Shown: positions 30,504 to 41,655 of the stretch, in pieces
Position numbering within the stretch: the stretch's first letter is position 1
How the letters are laid out: each line of letters starts with the position of its first letter
Assembly: GCA_021613335.1 (NCBI GenBank)
Contig: JAJTWR010000362.1
Coordinates: 220,001 to 284,000, forward strand
Direction: 5' to 3'
DNA from: Whitmania pigra
Lineage: Eukaryota > Annelida > Clitellata > Hirudinida > Haemopidae
Length of the DNA: 64,000 nucleotides
Made by a program: the position numbers and the translations under genes
The notes under the pieces: model-generated
What the model was told of the DNA's origin: nothing
The model's input: the letters and a program-made list of their open reading frames with translations, nothing else
The model's database searches: none

Positions 30504-32280
30504 GCTTAAAGTAAAGTAGAGCGATAATCACAAAATGTAAATATAAACAAAGCAAACCATAGATGTTCTAATATTTAAATAATATTTTATGAACAAATTT
30601 TCAATAAAAAGAATTAATTAATTGTTACAAAATTAAATATTATTTCAGAATATTAAAAATTTATGTTTATTAATAAAGTTCAAGTAAAAGATCAATATGT
30701 AACAAGTTCAATAGTTTGTAAAATTCGTAAATTAATCAAACATTAATTCAGTAAACACCTTAACAGCAATATCCCAAAAATTCTTGTCTAGCAGTTGACT
30801 GTTTTCTATGGTTTTAAACGAGAAATCTAATCCGTTTTCGTGTAATATTGTAAAGACATAAAAAAATTTAGTTTGAATTTTGTTATAACCCGCAGTAGCC
30901 TAGCAGACAAATACTAACTAGCAACTAGTTAATGCACAACTCGAACTAGAACTATTTTATTGAAACAACTGCTGTCTCGACCTGCATTCCAGAAGATCAG
31001 GTGTTACTAGTAATATAAATATAACAGAAACTGTTATTTTAAGAATATGTTAATGAGTTGAGCAATTATTAAGAAAACTTAACACCACTAGTTACAAAAA
31101 AGACTGAATGATCTTTCGTCATATCGAATCCGATGACTCTTCAATTACAACGAAGTCATGGAACCCAGATGAAAATACATCCATTTCAGAATAAAATGTC
31201 TCATAATATAACTCCTCCTGCATCGACCGCATACCTCCTCGGATGGATCAAATTTATTGACCTTAGCGGGCGCATAAAAAGCCCTTACGTTCGAACGATC
31301 GAATAGGAAGACGATAATGGCGGTGTGGTTCTTCTTGGACCCAAAGAATCCAAAATCCAAGTCTTTCCATCTCAGATTTCATCATTTTTGGAGGCTGCTG
31401 CTGAGAGTTGCATAACAAGAGATGGCTTGTGTGAGTGAGTATTTTGATAAGTTGTTGTTATTTTTCTTTTTTCATAACCCGTTTTATATTTTATAAATTG
31501 CACCGTAAATATAAGGCGGGATTTTTTCCGATTTTTTGTAACTCTGCTTGCTTTTTTGTGACTGAATATTTTTGAATTTACAATTAATTGATTTTATTTT
31601 AATTTTTTTTTTTTAAATTCGTCCATGATCGTCATCATCATCATCATCATACTGATGGTGGTCATGAAGCTGAGCAGAGCATTGCTTGGGAAAAAAAAGA
31701 TTTTTTTATAAAATTATTTTCAGGGTTTTAAGCCAAGAATCTACATAAAGAACTTCTAGAAATTGAGAAATATTTGAAATATAAATTGATAATGATGATT
31801 ACTCTGTAGTGCCGATGATGATGACGATAATGACGACGACGACGACGACGATGAGGATTTATGAAGGACAGAAATGGTCCGAAAACTTTTTAATTCAGCG
31901 GAGACAAATGATTTAAACGAACAAGCATAACGGAAACAAATTTAAAGCGACTAAGGTGAAGGTCGTCCCGGAACAGCCCACCAATGAGGGCATGCGCGAC
32001 ATGATCACGTGACAAGGCGAATCTATTGGTCGCCGGAACGCCCTCCTTGGGTCATGAGATTTATTTTAGCCCAGAGGTTAGGTGGCCCTAAGAAATTTCT
32101 ACACACAAAAAAAATTCATTTTAAAAATCGCTCTAAATCATAATTCGCAGATTTTTATCGGAGAGATAAAAATTTAAATTTATTGGAAAAAAAAGTTGAG
32201 GAATACTTTTTTGAAATGGGCTCAGAAATCGACTTGAGCATGCAATGGGTTCAGATGGAATGGTTTGAATTTTACATTTG

Positions 32281-32326
32281 TCATCTTCATAGTCATCGTC
32301 ATCGTCATCATCATCATCATATTAGC

Positions 32327-32384
<58 letters not shown>

Positions 32385-32390
32385 GTCTTC
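32281..32390. repeat. (CAT)n microsatellite
   Basis: About 30 CAT units with a few CGT interruptions; poly-His and poly-Met frames on the two strands are its translations. Confidence 0.95.
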
Positions 32391-32510
32391 GTCGACGGGG
32401 TCAGCAATTGAAAAAATTCTAGCCAAGAAATTTATTTCTCTGAATTGCCAGTTCGTGTATCGAATGCACGGGTGCAAATATTAAAAATTTAAATGTTATA
32501 AGTCTTTCAT

Positions 32511-32602
32511 ATAATAATAATAATAATAAAATAATAATAAAATACTAATAATAATAATACTAATAATAATAACAACAATAACAATAATAATAACAATAAT
32601 AA
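32511..32602. repeat. (AAT/AAC)n microsatellite
   Basis: Compound trinucleotide tract. Confidence 0.9.
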
Positions 32603-33253
32603 TGTGATTATTAAAAAATGATCCTAATTTATTGAGTATTCAAAAGATAATATTACTAATTTATGCACACGAGAGAGCGCACCAAAGAAAATAAAGAAGG
32701 AAGGCTTAAAAATTTCAATTAAATATTCAATGAGCTTTTTTATTTGTTCGTACCTGATTTTGGAATCTATGACGCATTTTCCTGGATCAAGAATGAATAT
32801 TTTAAATGCAATTTAATAGTAATAATGATACAAAAAAAATGTTAAATAAATAAAAAAATAATAATAACAATAATAATAATGGTCGTAAATATTATTATTA
32901 GTATATTATTATTAAAATATATTATATATATTAAATTTTATTATTATTATTATTAAATGTAATTTATAGCAATAAAAACAATTCAACAGTAAAACTATCA
33001 ATAAATAGGACTCCACAATTTCAGAAATAACATGCAATAATAACAAAAATCATTAAATAATTCCAAATAATATTAATAACAAAAAAATATTGGACCTTCA
33101 AAATAAATTAAAATAGTTTTAAAAAAATAACTAAATAAATATGTAGATTATTGAATGAACGAACAAATAAATAAATAAATAAATAAATAAATATATTATT
33201 AAAACAATAATTATGATTTGTTGTTCCAGACTGAATTTGACAAAATATTTGAA

Positions 33254-36200
33254 ATGGAACTCCACATTCGAAGCCTTGTGGTCAGTTTGTTGTTTCACGC
33301 ATCACTGATTTCCTTATTGTTACTGCTTCCGTTCTTCTACGATTATCCGTGTCCTCCGATAGACATTCATACTTATGTTTCATCAACCGAAACAAACTTT
33401 CCGCCGGACAATACCACTCAGTTTCACTTTCTGATCGACTCAGATGCTGGAAATTCGACTGTGCTGGACCCGACTTTCGCTTTCGATTCTAAAAATAATA
33501 GCAGATCGGAAACTTGCCAGCCAGCCAATGATATTCTGTTTTCTCTGGTTTTTCTTCTTCTAATCTCCTACATCTTTCACTTTCTTGAGTTTTGGCACAA
33601 CAACACCTGGATCGAGCTGAGGTCCGCTATGGAATGGACGGATGTCCACAAACTGCTTGGAAATTATTCCAGGGCAAGTCCAGTTGTCTGGTGGCGCATA
33701 GTGACCTACAGGAGAAAAATGAGATGGAAACTGAATAAGGTAGATTTTTGTTTTTGCCTTTTGGACATTTTTTTTACTTTGGTCAAATGGAAATTTAATG
33801 TTGAATATTAATTGAATTGAATAAATTATTAACATCAAATTGCTATCATTAACTGATCTGAAATATTATATCATGTTTATTAACAAAAACAATAAAATTG
33901 CAAACGCAGAAATAACTGGAATCAGACATTTACTTATCGTTCCGTTAATATTTATTTTTGTTAATTAAATATTATTATTAGTTAAGCATTTAATATTTAA
34001 TAATTTAATATATTATTTAATAAATAATTAGTTAATTATTTAAAAAACTTGAAACCACTTTTAATCTCTGCCCAATGAAACTCAACTTCCTGTCCGCCAT
34101 GATTGTGCATGTGTGTGCATGTGTCTACATGTGTGCTTCTTCGTTGGGCGATAATTAGGCAGGTTGTTTAGACGTCTCTCGACGAACGGGCAATCGATCA
34201 CCACGCAGTTTTTATACTTTAAGGAAGGACTTTGGCTGGGAGTTTTAAAGTTTATGCCTCCCCGTGGATGTTCTCTGTTTGAATCTCATTTTGTTCGCAT
34301 TTCGTACAGGATGACGAGGGCTGAGACGGCTAAGAAGTGCCTCAAATGCCGATGCTTCGATCAGAATGTTCGCGTTCATTTAAATCATTTCGAGTCTTAA
34401 AAGATTCGTGAACTTTCGGCAAAAGAACGCTTATTAAAAATATTTGATAGAGAGTTTTACGGTCATCGTCGTCATCATAATATTTTTCATTAATTTTTGT
34501 TTATACTTTTAATACCATTATCATATGCTTCAACATCAACGTTGATTTAGTTAAATTCATTAACTAGTTAGTTAATTAATCAATTAACAACACTGTCGAA
34601 ACAACCTTACTTAGATCTTACCCAAGAGATTGGTAGACGTGTTGACAAAATCAAAAATTGGCGCCAACAACTTCAAACCACTTCTACTCGCACCTGCTTC
34701 TCCCTCAACCAGTCAAGCGTCTCAGGTGTTCTCCGTCCAGCAGGTCACGAAGTGGAGTAACCATAGCAACAGCTTGGCGTTCGACATTCCTTTACCTCAT
34801 TCCGTCCAGCCGTCATCGCATACTTGCACTTCTATGCACCAGAGTGTAAAGGTCAGGTCTGCGTTAATATCCTCGCCAGGCTCCATTCTGATGACGTCAT
34901 CGTCGTCATCATTATCATCATCAACGCTTCAAATAACATCATCATTATCATCATCATCGTCGTCGTCTTCGTCTTCGACCTCGCTCCTTCCATCCCCCGC
35001 TTTAAAAGCTATTCCGACGAAAAACGAAACAAGTAGTGAAATCCGGGAAAACCCCAAAGAATGTCCGACCGGTCCGCGGATCGGACCGGCCTCGTCACCG
35101 ATGACGTCATCAGCCCCGTCCAATAAAAACTTTCCTGGAATCGTATCGACGGCCAGTCAAATCATAAGTCATTCTAGTTTCTTTATCTGCTCCGGTCACT
35201 GCCACCACGATCATCATCATCATCATCCTTACAATCATCACAGTCATCGTCATCATCATCATCATCAGGATCAAACTAGTCACCATCACCAGCCGCAGTG
35301 GAACGGCTTGCATTTTGTTATTAATCCAAGCCCGCCCGATTTCCAAAGTTCAGGGGTCACGACACCTTCGGACGTCCCTGACCTTTCAAACGGGGTCAAC
35401 TGGTTCTTGAGGCTGGCGAGGGGACTGTTGACTGAGAAATTCTATCAGAAGGAGTTCTGTTCTGCCTTTGACCACACGAAGCTCTCAGTCGCTGACGTCA
35501 CCGACTGCCTCGACCTTTCAACTTTGACCTTCCTGACCAGGGTCAAGGTTAGGTTTAAAATTTGGTCATTTAGTCATTTATTTATTTATTTATTAGAAAC
35601 TGCAGTTCTAAAATGTAATGTAAGTAGTAATTAGTGTTATTAAGATGGTAATAATTGTTAATAGGTTGCTTCCTTCCATTACGGGTAAAATAGAAATATT
35701 TATATTATATTGTAATTAAATAATAACAATGGGTATTAATAATAATAATAAAAAAATAATAATAAATATAAAATTATAAATAATATAATAATAATATTTG
35801 TTGTTGTTCTAGCAAATATTAATCGATAGAATCGTGCAGCCCTCGCGAAATAAATGCGTTCCATTTTAGCGATTGGAATGAAATCCCAGGTGGATGCAGG
35901 AAAACACTTCTCATAAACGAAATACCGCCTCAATATTTCCATTTGTTCTAATTGAATTTCGCACAAATATTTTTTTATTATCTCATTCCACTTTTAATTG
36001 CAATAAGTACAAAGGATAAGGTGTTTCAAAATCGCTAATGTTTTTTTTTTTCAAATTTGTCATTTACTTTGTAACTTCATTTATGTAGCGCCATATGCAT
36101 AGCGTCAAAGGCGCTTCTTGTGACCATTTATATAGCGCTCCTTTTGCGACAAATGGTTTCCCTGGTATGCATTGATTTTGATGGACGGACTCTGTTAATA

Positions 36201-37085
36201 AATTAATTGATATTGATTGAGAAAGAAATTTAATTTAAATTTAAATTCAAAGAAAACTTTTAATTGAGTACTTCTGTTAAATTTCAGGTCAAAAAAGTTT
36301 GCAGCCTCTCGTCTCAGACTTCTGTAAGCGAATATTTACATCAAAAGTCCACTTTTATCAACGAGGCATTACTAAATTCTGAAGTTCAAGATGACGTTTT
36401 GCCAGGTGCAGATGTAATTCATCCATTTTCACATCAAATAAATTCATCAGTTAAAATTAAAATTTAAAAAATAAATATCCACCATTTTGTTATTTAATAT
36501 GCAGAAAGAAAATTTAACGGATTCCTTGAAATGACCGAGACAATGGACTTGGTAAGTTACAACGTCGATCCGTCCTCAAACTCGTCTGCCTACAACATAG
36601 TCCTGAACTCTCAAAACATTTTCGTCATCTCAAGGGGTTCTAAACCCTGGTTCAGCCAAAAATTGACCCTCTGGCTGGCAGCTGTAACCGTCCTTTCATG
36701 GCCTCTAAGAATTCTGCTCGGCCTTAGGACTCAAACTGTTTGCCACTTCGTCGTCAAGTCATTCGGAACGAAAGAGAAATCCGATTTGGTTGATAAAGTA
36801 ACAAGTCATTCTTACCGTTCTTGTTCAAAAACCGAAATGTTACAGACACCTGCTGAGAAGCTTGAAACGCGGGAGAACGGATTCAAGGCGACTCACGTCG
36901 GGACAGGTGCGTGTAATTCTCCTCCGATGCTCTGCAACGATCTCTCGATGCATCGGAAGGCCACAATGTCGAAGGATAACGACTCAAAAGAGCACCGTGT
37001 GGCTGATGTTAAACGCACAAGGAAGCTCTCCGGGGTACGAAAAAAGACGCCGAAGAAATCCCGCCAAGTTACGAGGAGGTTCTGA
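33254..37085 (+). CDS. TMEM151-like multi-pass membrane protein
   Basis: Exons 33254-33739, 34615-35547, 36288-36405 and 36505-37085 join in phase. Similarity to vertebrate TMEM151A/B is clear in blocks: two N-terminal membrane spans, the second followed by EFWHNNTWIELRSAMEW; then PVVWWRIVTYRRK (TMEM151 CIWWKAISYH); FDHTKLSVADVTDCLD (FDYARCGVRDVS); KKVCSLSS (TKCFSFAS); and a third span with TVLSWPLRILLGLRT (LTLSWPLRVLAEYRT). Exon 2 holds a long Ser- and His-rich insert (about 34870-35310) absent from the vertebrate proteins. Function of the family is poorly known. An acceptor at 33227 leaves the frame open upstream, so an earlier exon may exist. The zero-frame stop at 37085 cuts off a protein-like tail in the -1 frame to 37360. 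Confidence 0.75.
36075..36150. repeat. Possible interspersed-repeat fragment (atttatatagcgc)
   Basis: Contains gaccatttatatagcgctcc after aggcgcttcttgt. A related segment lies at about 85-125 of the window. I infer a dispersed repeat from these two copies only. Confidence 0.35.
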
Positions 37086-37360
37086 ACTGCGGAATTACTG
37101 GCAGGTGTCTGTGCGACTGTCACAAGCAATCATCCCAGCGGGTCACGCATCCCTACAAACCCCAGGAAGACCAGGACGACAGCAAGGCCAGTGCAGTGCC
37201 AAACCGATCCGTAATTAACGGAGAAAAGACGATGATGTCTCTCGGCAGGCAAATGAAACCAATGAGGAATGGAAGAAGGATTTTTGGGCGTCTGTTCCAG
37301 AAAAAAGTTCATCACGTTCCTAGAACAAAGATCGTCCAATTCATGGAGACGTCGCTATAA
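37040..37360 (+). other. A-AAA-AAG heptamer and -1 frame tail of the TMEM151-like gene
   Basis: The zero frame reads CGA AAA AAG ACG at 37038-37049, so A AAA AAG (37040-37046) is a correctly phased -1 slippery heptamer. The -1 frame from 37046 is open for 104 codons to TAA 37358-37360 and reads like protein: a PPSY motif (EEIPPSYEEVL), a Cys cluster (CLCDC) and a basic C terminus (KKVHHVPRTK). The zero frame ends 39 nt after the heptamer. Alternatives are a missing base in the A6 run or a weak intron from CAG|gtgcgt at 36908 to an acceptor near 37027. Confidence 0.5.
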
Positions 37361-37693
37361 GCCACTGCACACAAGAACCTGTAAAACCAATAAAATTGTC
37401 CTAGTAATTGGCCTTTAATAATAATAATATCAAGTCTAAATCATCTCAGTTATTTTAATCAAATAAAAAAATAACTAAATAAATAAATGCAATGCCTGTA
37501 AATGATGAACTCTATCTGAATGGTTAAACTCTGTCGTTGGCTACATTCATAAATATGCATAAATACACAATGTTACGTAATTTCCACCTCTTTACGTACA
37601 AACCGTGGCCAAGGCTCCATCCTTTCTCCCGTTCGAATTCCTTCACGTTTCAGCCAAGTCGATGAATTTGAAGAGATTTATTCCATCTGACAA

Positions 37694-37732
<39 letters not shown>

Positions 37733-38353
37733 TTATTTCTCATTTTCAATTTTTGGATTTTCAAAAGCATGTTTTCATCCTGATACCTTATGATGTGGTA
37801 AATTGATTTGTTGCAACTGCTAGAGTGTTTTGAATTTCAAAAGCAGCTTATCAACTGTTTCCGAGTTTTTATCACCACCACAAAGCCGGGAAATTATTTA
37901 TTTATTGCGTATTATGTTTGATTACTGAATAATTATTTATTTATTTATTTATTGCGTATTGTATTTGATTACTGAATAATTAATATTTTTAAATAATATT
38001 ATTATTTATTTTAATTTTTTAATAATCAGAAAAATAAGATCATTCATAAGTTTCGCGAGGATACAAACTTAAAATTAAAATTAAATTAATTCGTATCATT
38101 AATATTCAGAATCTTTTATTTAACCTCAACACCCGCGAGAACGGGACTCTACTATCAAGCTAAGCATCCTCTCCCAAGTTGATCATACGTCAATCACAAG
38201 AGTATCAAGCCATCATTTTGCAATCTTACTGACTTATTTAATCTTGTACCATCCCTGGACATCCGATTATTTATCGTCTAGAATATTGTAATCGGTATTA
38301 AGGAAGAACACACAGCACCAAAACCCGGCAAATACTTCAGGAAACAATCTAAG
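37361..38353. other. Intergenic between TMEM151-like and XPB genes
   Basis: AT-rich, with a (TTA)n tract at about 37696-37731 and repeated ttatttatttattgcgtatt at 37890-37960. The XPB promoter should lie in 38050-38350, but I see no clear core element. Confidence 0.4.
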
Positions 38354-40792
38354 ATGTTCAAAAGAAGCTCAAAGCAAAATGAATTCCACCCTGCAAAAAG
38401 GTTCAAAAGACACGATGGCTATCCGCAACCAGTGACTAATGACGAGTGTGACGTCAGTCTACCCAAAGCTGCAAGCTTGAGACTCCAGGAAAATGCGTCG
38501 CAAAAAGACTTCAGTAAAACGCTTTTGAACAAACCTGACCACCTAAAAAGACCTCTCATTGTGCTGCCGAGTGGACTCATTCACGTTGAAGCCTTCTCGC
38601 CGATGTACGCAAGGGCAGAAGACTTTCTGGTGGCCATAGCGGAGCCAATATCGAGACAGCGGTTTTGTCAGCAGTACAAAATGACCGCTTACTCGCTGTA
38701 CGCGGCCGCTGCTACTGGCATTTCCACCGAGCAGATCATCAGAGTTCTTGACACTTTCTGCAAGACTAACCTTCCCGAAGAAATCATCACTTTCATCAAG
38801 GAATGTACCAACTCCTATGGAAAACTGAATGTCGTTCTCAGGAACAGTAAGTATTTCCTTGAATCGTCCAAGCCCGCAGTCATGCAAGACCTCTTGAGAG
38901 ATCATTCGATCAGAAACTGCATGAAAAATCAATCGGATGCTTTGATGCCAATTTCAAGCCTCCATCAGGAATCTCAAAACAACGGATCACAAAACGAGTT
39001 GTCAGATATTTACAAAATCTTGGATGAGGACGACGAAGACGATGTCATGAATAAGGAGACCAGAAGAAAGCCTTTTGTCAGTTTTGAGGTTGCGCCTGGA
39101 AAACTGGAATTGCTCCAGAAGAGATGCATGGACCTTGGATTCAATCCCCTTGCAGAATACGATTTCAGAAACGATTCGGCCAATCGCGACATTCAAATGA
39201 CTTTGAAACCAAACGCTGTATTGAGGCCGTATCAGGAGAAGTCCTTGAGGAGAATGTTTGGCAGTGGGAGAGCCAGATCGGGGGTTATTGTTCTGCCTTG
39301 TGGTGCCGGAAAGACACTGACAGGTGTGTCCGCAGCGTGCACAATCAAGAAAAAATGTCTCGTACTTTGTACTTCTAGCGTGGCTGTTGAGCAATGGAAA
39401 AACCAGTTCCTGTTGTGGACAACTGCTACCGATAAAATGGTTTGTCGATTTACGTCGGATGCTAAAGACGACCCGATGAATTCATCTATCTGCATCAGCA
39501 CCTATTCGATGATAACGCACAGCACCAAAAGATCAGCAGAGGCAGAGAAAGTAATGAATTGGCTCAACAGCGTCGAGTGGGGACTCATGATTCTGGATGA
39601 AGTGCAGTTTGTGCCTGCAAAAATCTTCAGGAAAGTAATATCAAACGTACACGCCCATTGCAAGTTGGGGTTAACAGCCACCCTGGTGAGAGAGGACGAC
39701 AAAATTACTGACCTGAATTTTCTAATCGGTCCAAAACTGTACGAGGCCAACTGGCTTCAATTGCAGGACAAGGGTTACATTGCAAAAGTCAGATGCTGCG
39801 AAATCGCATGCGAAATGGATCCAATATTCTTCCGTAAATACTTGTCATCAGAGGCCAGGGAGAGAACCGTTTTGCTGGTGATGAATCCGAACAAATTTCG
39901 TACATGCCAGTTCCTGATCGAATACCACGAAAGGCGAAACGACAAGATCATCGTATTTGCCGACAATTTGTTTTCGCTCAAAACTTACGCCAGGGGCCTT
40001 CAGAGGCCATTTTTGTGTGGAGCAACGTCCCAGGATGAAAGGATGCAAATCTTGAATAACTTCAAGAATAATCCGAAAATAAAGACAATATTTGTCTCGA
40101 AAATAGCTGACAACTCTTTCGATTTGCCAGATGCGAATGTACTCATTCAACTTTCATCTCTTGGGGGTTCCAGGAGACAGGAGGCCCAGCGTTTGGGAAG
40201 GATTCTGAGGGCAAAGAAAAATTCTTATAACGAAGAATACAATGCATTCTTCTACACTCTTGTTTCCCAGGATACAAACGAGAAATATTTTGCTCAGAAG
40301 AGACAAAGTTTTCTTGTCCAGCAGGGTTACAGCTATCTGTTTATCAAGCATCTGGATGGCATGGACGGGGCAAATTTATCCCTGTCGACAAATGAAGAAA
40401 GGGAGAATTTGCTGAAGGAAATCATGCAAGCATCACCAGATGATTTGATGGGTGAAGAAGATGAAGACGTCAAGTTTTCATCAAGACCCCATTTTAAGAA
40501 AACAGCAGTCCAGCCAAACAATTCGAATCCTGAAAAACAGCATTCCCAAGCCTCTTCCTCTGAGCGTTTTCAATCAACATCCTCTATCTCGTCCACAAAT
40601 AGTCAGCTTAATTCCTCTACCCAACTTTCAAAATCCCTATCAACATCCGATGGAAGATCTGAAGCAAGCTTACCAAAGCCTGTCGACATAGCTCACATAG
40701 CCTCTATGGCCATGCGCAAGCAGGAAGTGAAGAAGCCGCGTGCTGCGAAACCCAAGGACAAACGCCATCTGTTATTCAAAAAGTTTAGATGA
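38354..40792 (+). CDS. ERCC3: XPB/ERCC3-type TFIIH helicase, intronless, DEVQ box
   Basis: 812 codons in one exon. XPB is the 3'-5' translocase/ATPase of TFIIH used in promoter opening and nucleotide excision repair. Seen: N-terminal domain (VEAFSPMYARAEDFLVAIAEP, MTAYSLYAA), AEYDFRNDS, LRPYQEKSLRRMFG, GRARSGVIVLPCGAGKT (Walker A Lys320), ICRFTSDAKDDPM, TYSM, WGLMILDEVQ (Walker B, residues 415-418), LGLTATLVREDDK with the RED motif, NFLIGPKLYEANW, MNPNKFRTCQFLI, and SRRQEAQRLGRILRAKK (motif VI). The usual DEVH is DEVQ and SSHGGS is SSLGGS. The Ser-rich C terminus differs from human. In an intron-rich neighbourhood the lack of introns suggests a functional retrocopy (inference). The frame is intact, so decay is not evident. 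Confidence 0.9.
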   Translation: MFKRSSKQNEFHPAKRFKRHDGYPQPVTNDECDVSLPKAASLRLQENASQKDFSKTLLNKPDHLKRPLIVLPSGLIHVEAFSPMYARAEDFLVAIAEPISRQRFCQQYKMTAYSLYAAAATGISTEQIIRVLDTFCKTNLPEEIITFIKECTNSYGKLNVVLRNSKYFLESSKPAVMQDLLRDHSIRNCMKNQSDALMPISSLHQESQNNGSQNELSDIYKILDEDDEDDVMNKETRRKPFVSFEVAPGKLELLQKRCMDLGFNPLAEYDFRNDSANRDIQMTLKPNAVLRPYQEKSLRRMFGSGRARSGVIVLPCGAGKTLTGVSAACTIKKKCLVLCTSSVAVEQWKNQFLLWTTATDKMVCRFTSDAKDDPMNSSICISTYSMITHSTKRSAEAEKVMNWLNSVEWGLMILDEVQFVPAKIFRKVISNVHAHCKLGLTATLVREDDKITDLNFLIGPKLYEANWLQLQDKGYIAKVRCCEIACEMDPIFFRKYLSSEARERTVLLVMNPNKFRTCQFLIEYHERRNDKIIVFADNLFSLKTYARGLQRPFLCGATSQDERMQILNNFKNNPKIKTIFVSKIADNSFDLPDANVLIQLSSLGGSRRQEAQRLGRILRAKKNSYNEEYNAFFYTLVSQDTNEKYFAQKRQSFLVQQGYSYLFIKHLDGMDGANLSLSTNEERENLLKEIMQASPDDLMGEEDEDVKFSSRPHFKKTAVQPNNSNPEKQHSQASSSERFQSTSSISSTNSQLNSSTQLSKSLSTSDGRSEASLPKPVDIAHIASMAMRKQEVKKPRAAKPKDKRHLLFKKFR

Positions 40793-40867
40793 TTTCAGTC
40801 AAATTTTTCTTTTGGAAAGTAATATGATGACAGATTAAGGTATTGATTAATTTCATAACTATGTTAA

Positions 40868-40901
<34 letters not shown>

Positions 40902-40921
40902 TATTATTATTATTATTATTA

Positions 40922-41018
<97 letters not shown>
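40868..41018. repeat. (TTA)n microsatellite behind XPB
   Basis: About 150 bp of TTA with one or two phase breaks. The duplicated locus near 43755 has only one or two TTA units at the same place, so the tract grew after the duplication or was lost in the copy. Confidence 0.95.
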
Positions 41019-41655
41019 GACTTGGAATTCATTTCCATGCAATTTTCCAACAGTTAAATGCCTCTCAGTTTGTTGCACTTTGTCGTAAAAATAAAATGAC
41101 ATAAAAATAACATTCTCGTTCCATTTATGATACACTATCGATATTTTGCAAACTTTAAATACATAGTAATCACTTAATACATTATTGATCCAATTTAAAA
41201 TGTAACTTGTTGACAAAGAAGGTAACAGCCTGATTAGCCTCGGCATTTCATGGCCAATAATGTCCACTGCCTCTGCTTAAACAGGCAGTAATAAGTTAGA
41301 CACTTATTTCTTAAACAACATCTGAGCAAGTTGCAAATCCTTACAGCTATTGATTAACTTGTTTTTAAATCTCTGCATGTTAGATTCAGCCAATGAATGT
41401 CTGATGGATGCGACAATGAAGGTAATATTAAGCTTCAAATTTACCGATGTAACAGTCTCCAATAAGTTGAGCAGAGAAACCTGTTTGTTCTTATATTAAA
41501 TGCCCATTGCTTCAAATTCATATTCAAGTGACCAAATGTTGTTTTCAGCTAACATTATTCATCACTTTTCACTTCATTTTATTTAACTCAAAGTAGATTT
41601 ATTTCAGATAAATTTCTTAGTTCACAAGAATCAATATTTCAAGTATTGAAAATCA

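Larger units (their letters stand above)
30504..33253. other. Intergenic with GC-richer promoter-like patch
   Basis: About 31810-32060 is GC-richer, with (GAC)n, CCAAT, an inverted ATTGG and an E-box CACGTGAC. This is the likely promoter of the downstream TMEM151-like gene, although a leader exon is not resolved. A minus-strand frame at 31145-31360 has some protein-like character (SKKNHTAIIVFLFDRS), but I cannot assign it. From 32420 to 33220 the DNA is AT-rich with AAT/AAC tracts. Confidence 0.4.

Noticed and set aside
32183..32422. Plus-strand frame with a long poly-His tail and its poly-Met shadow
   Set aside because: Translation of the (CAT)n microsatellite; no splice context or conservation.
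34164..34400. Possible extra TMEM151 exon (frame with CLKCRCFDQNVRV)
   Set aside because: From its acceptor at 34310 the required phase meets a stop at once, and it does not match the family.
38354..40792. XPB as a dead processed pseudogene
   Set aside because: The 812-codon frame is intact and nearly all helicase motifs are kept, which argues for function despite the missing introns.
40843..41267. Poly-Leu and poly-Asn frames behind XPB
   Set aside because: Translations of the (TTA)n tract.
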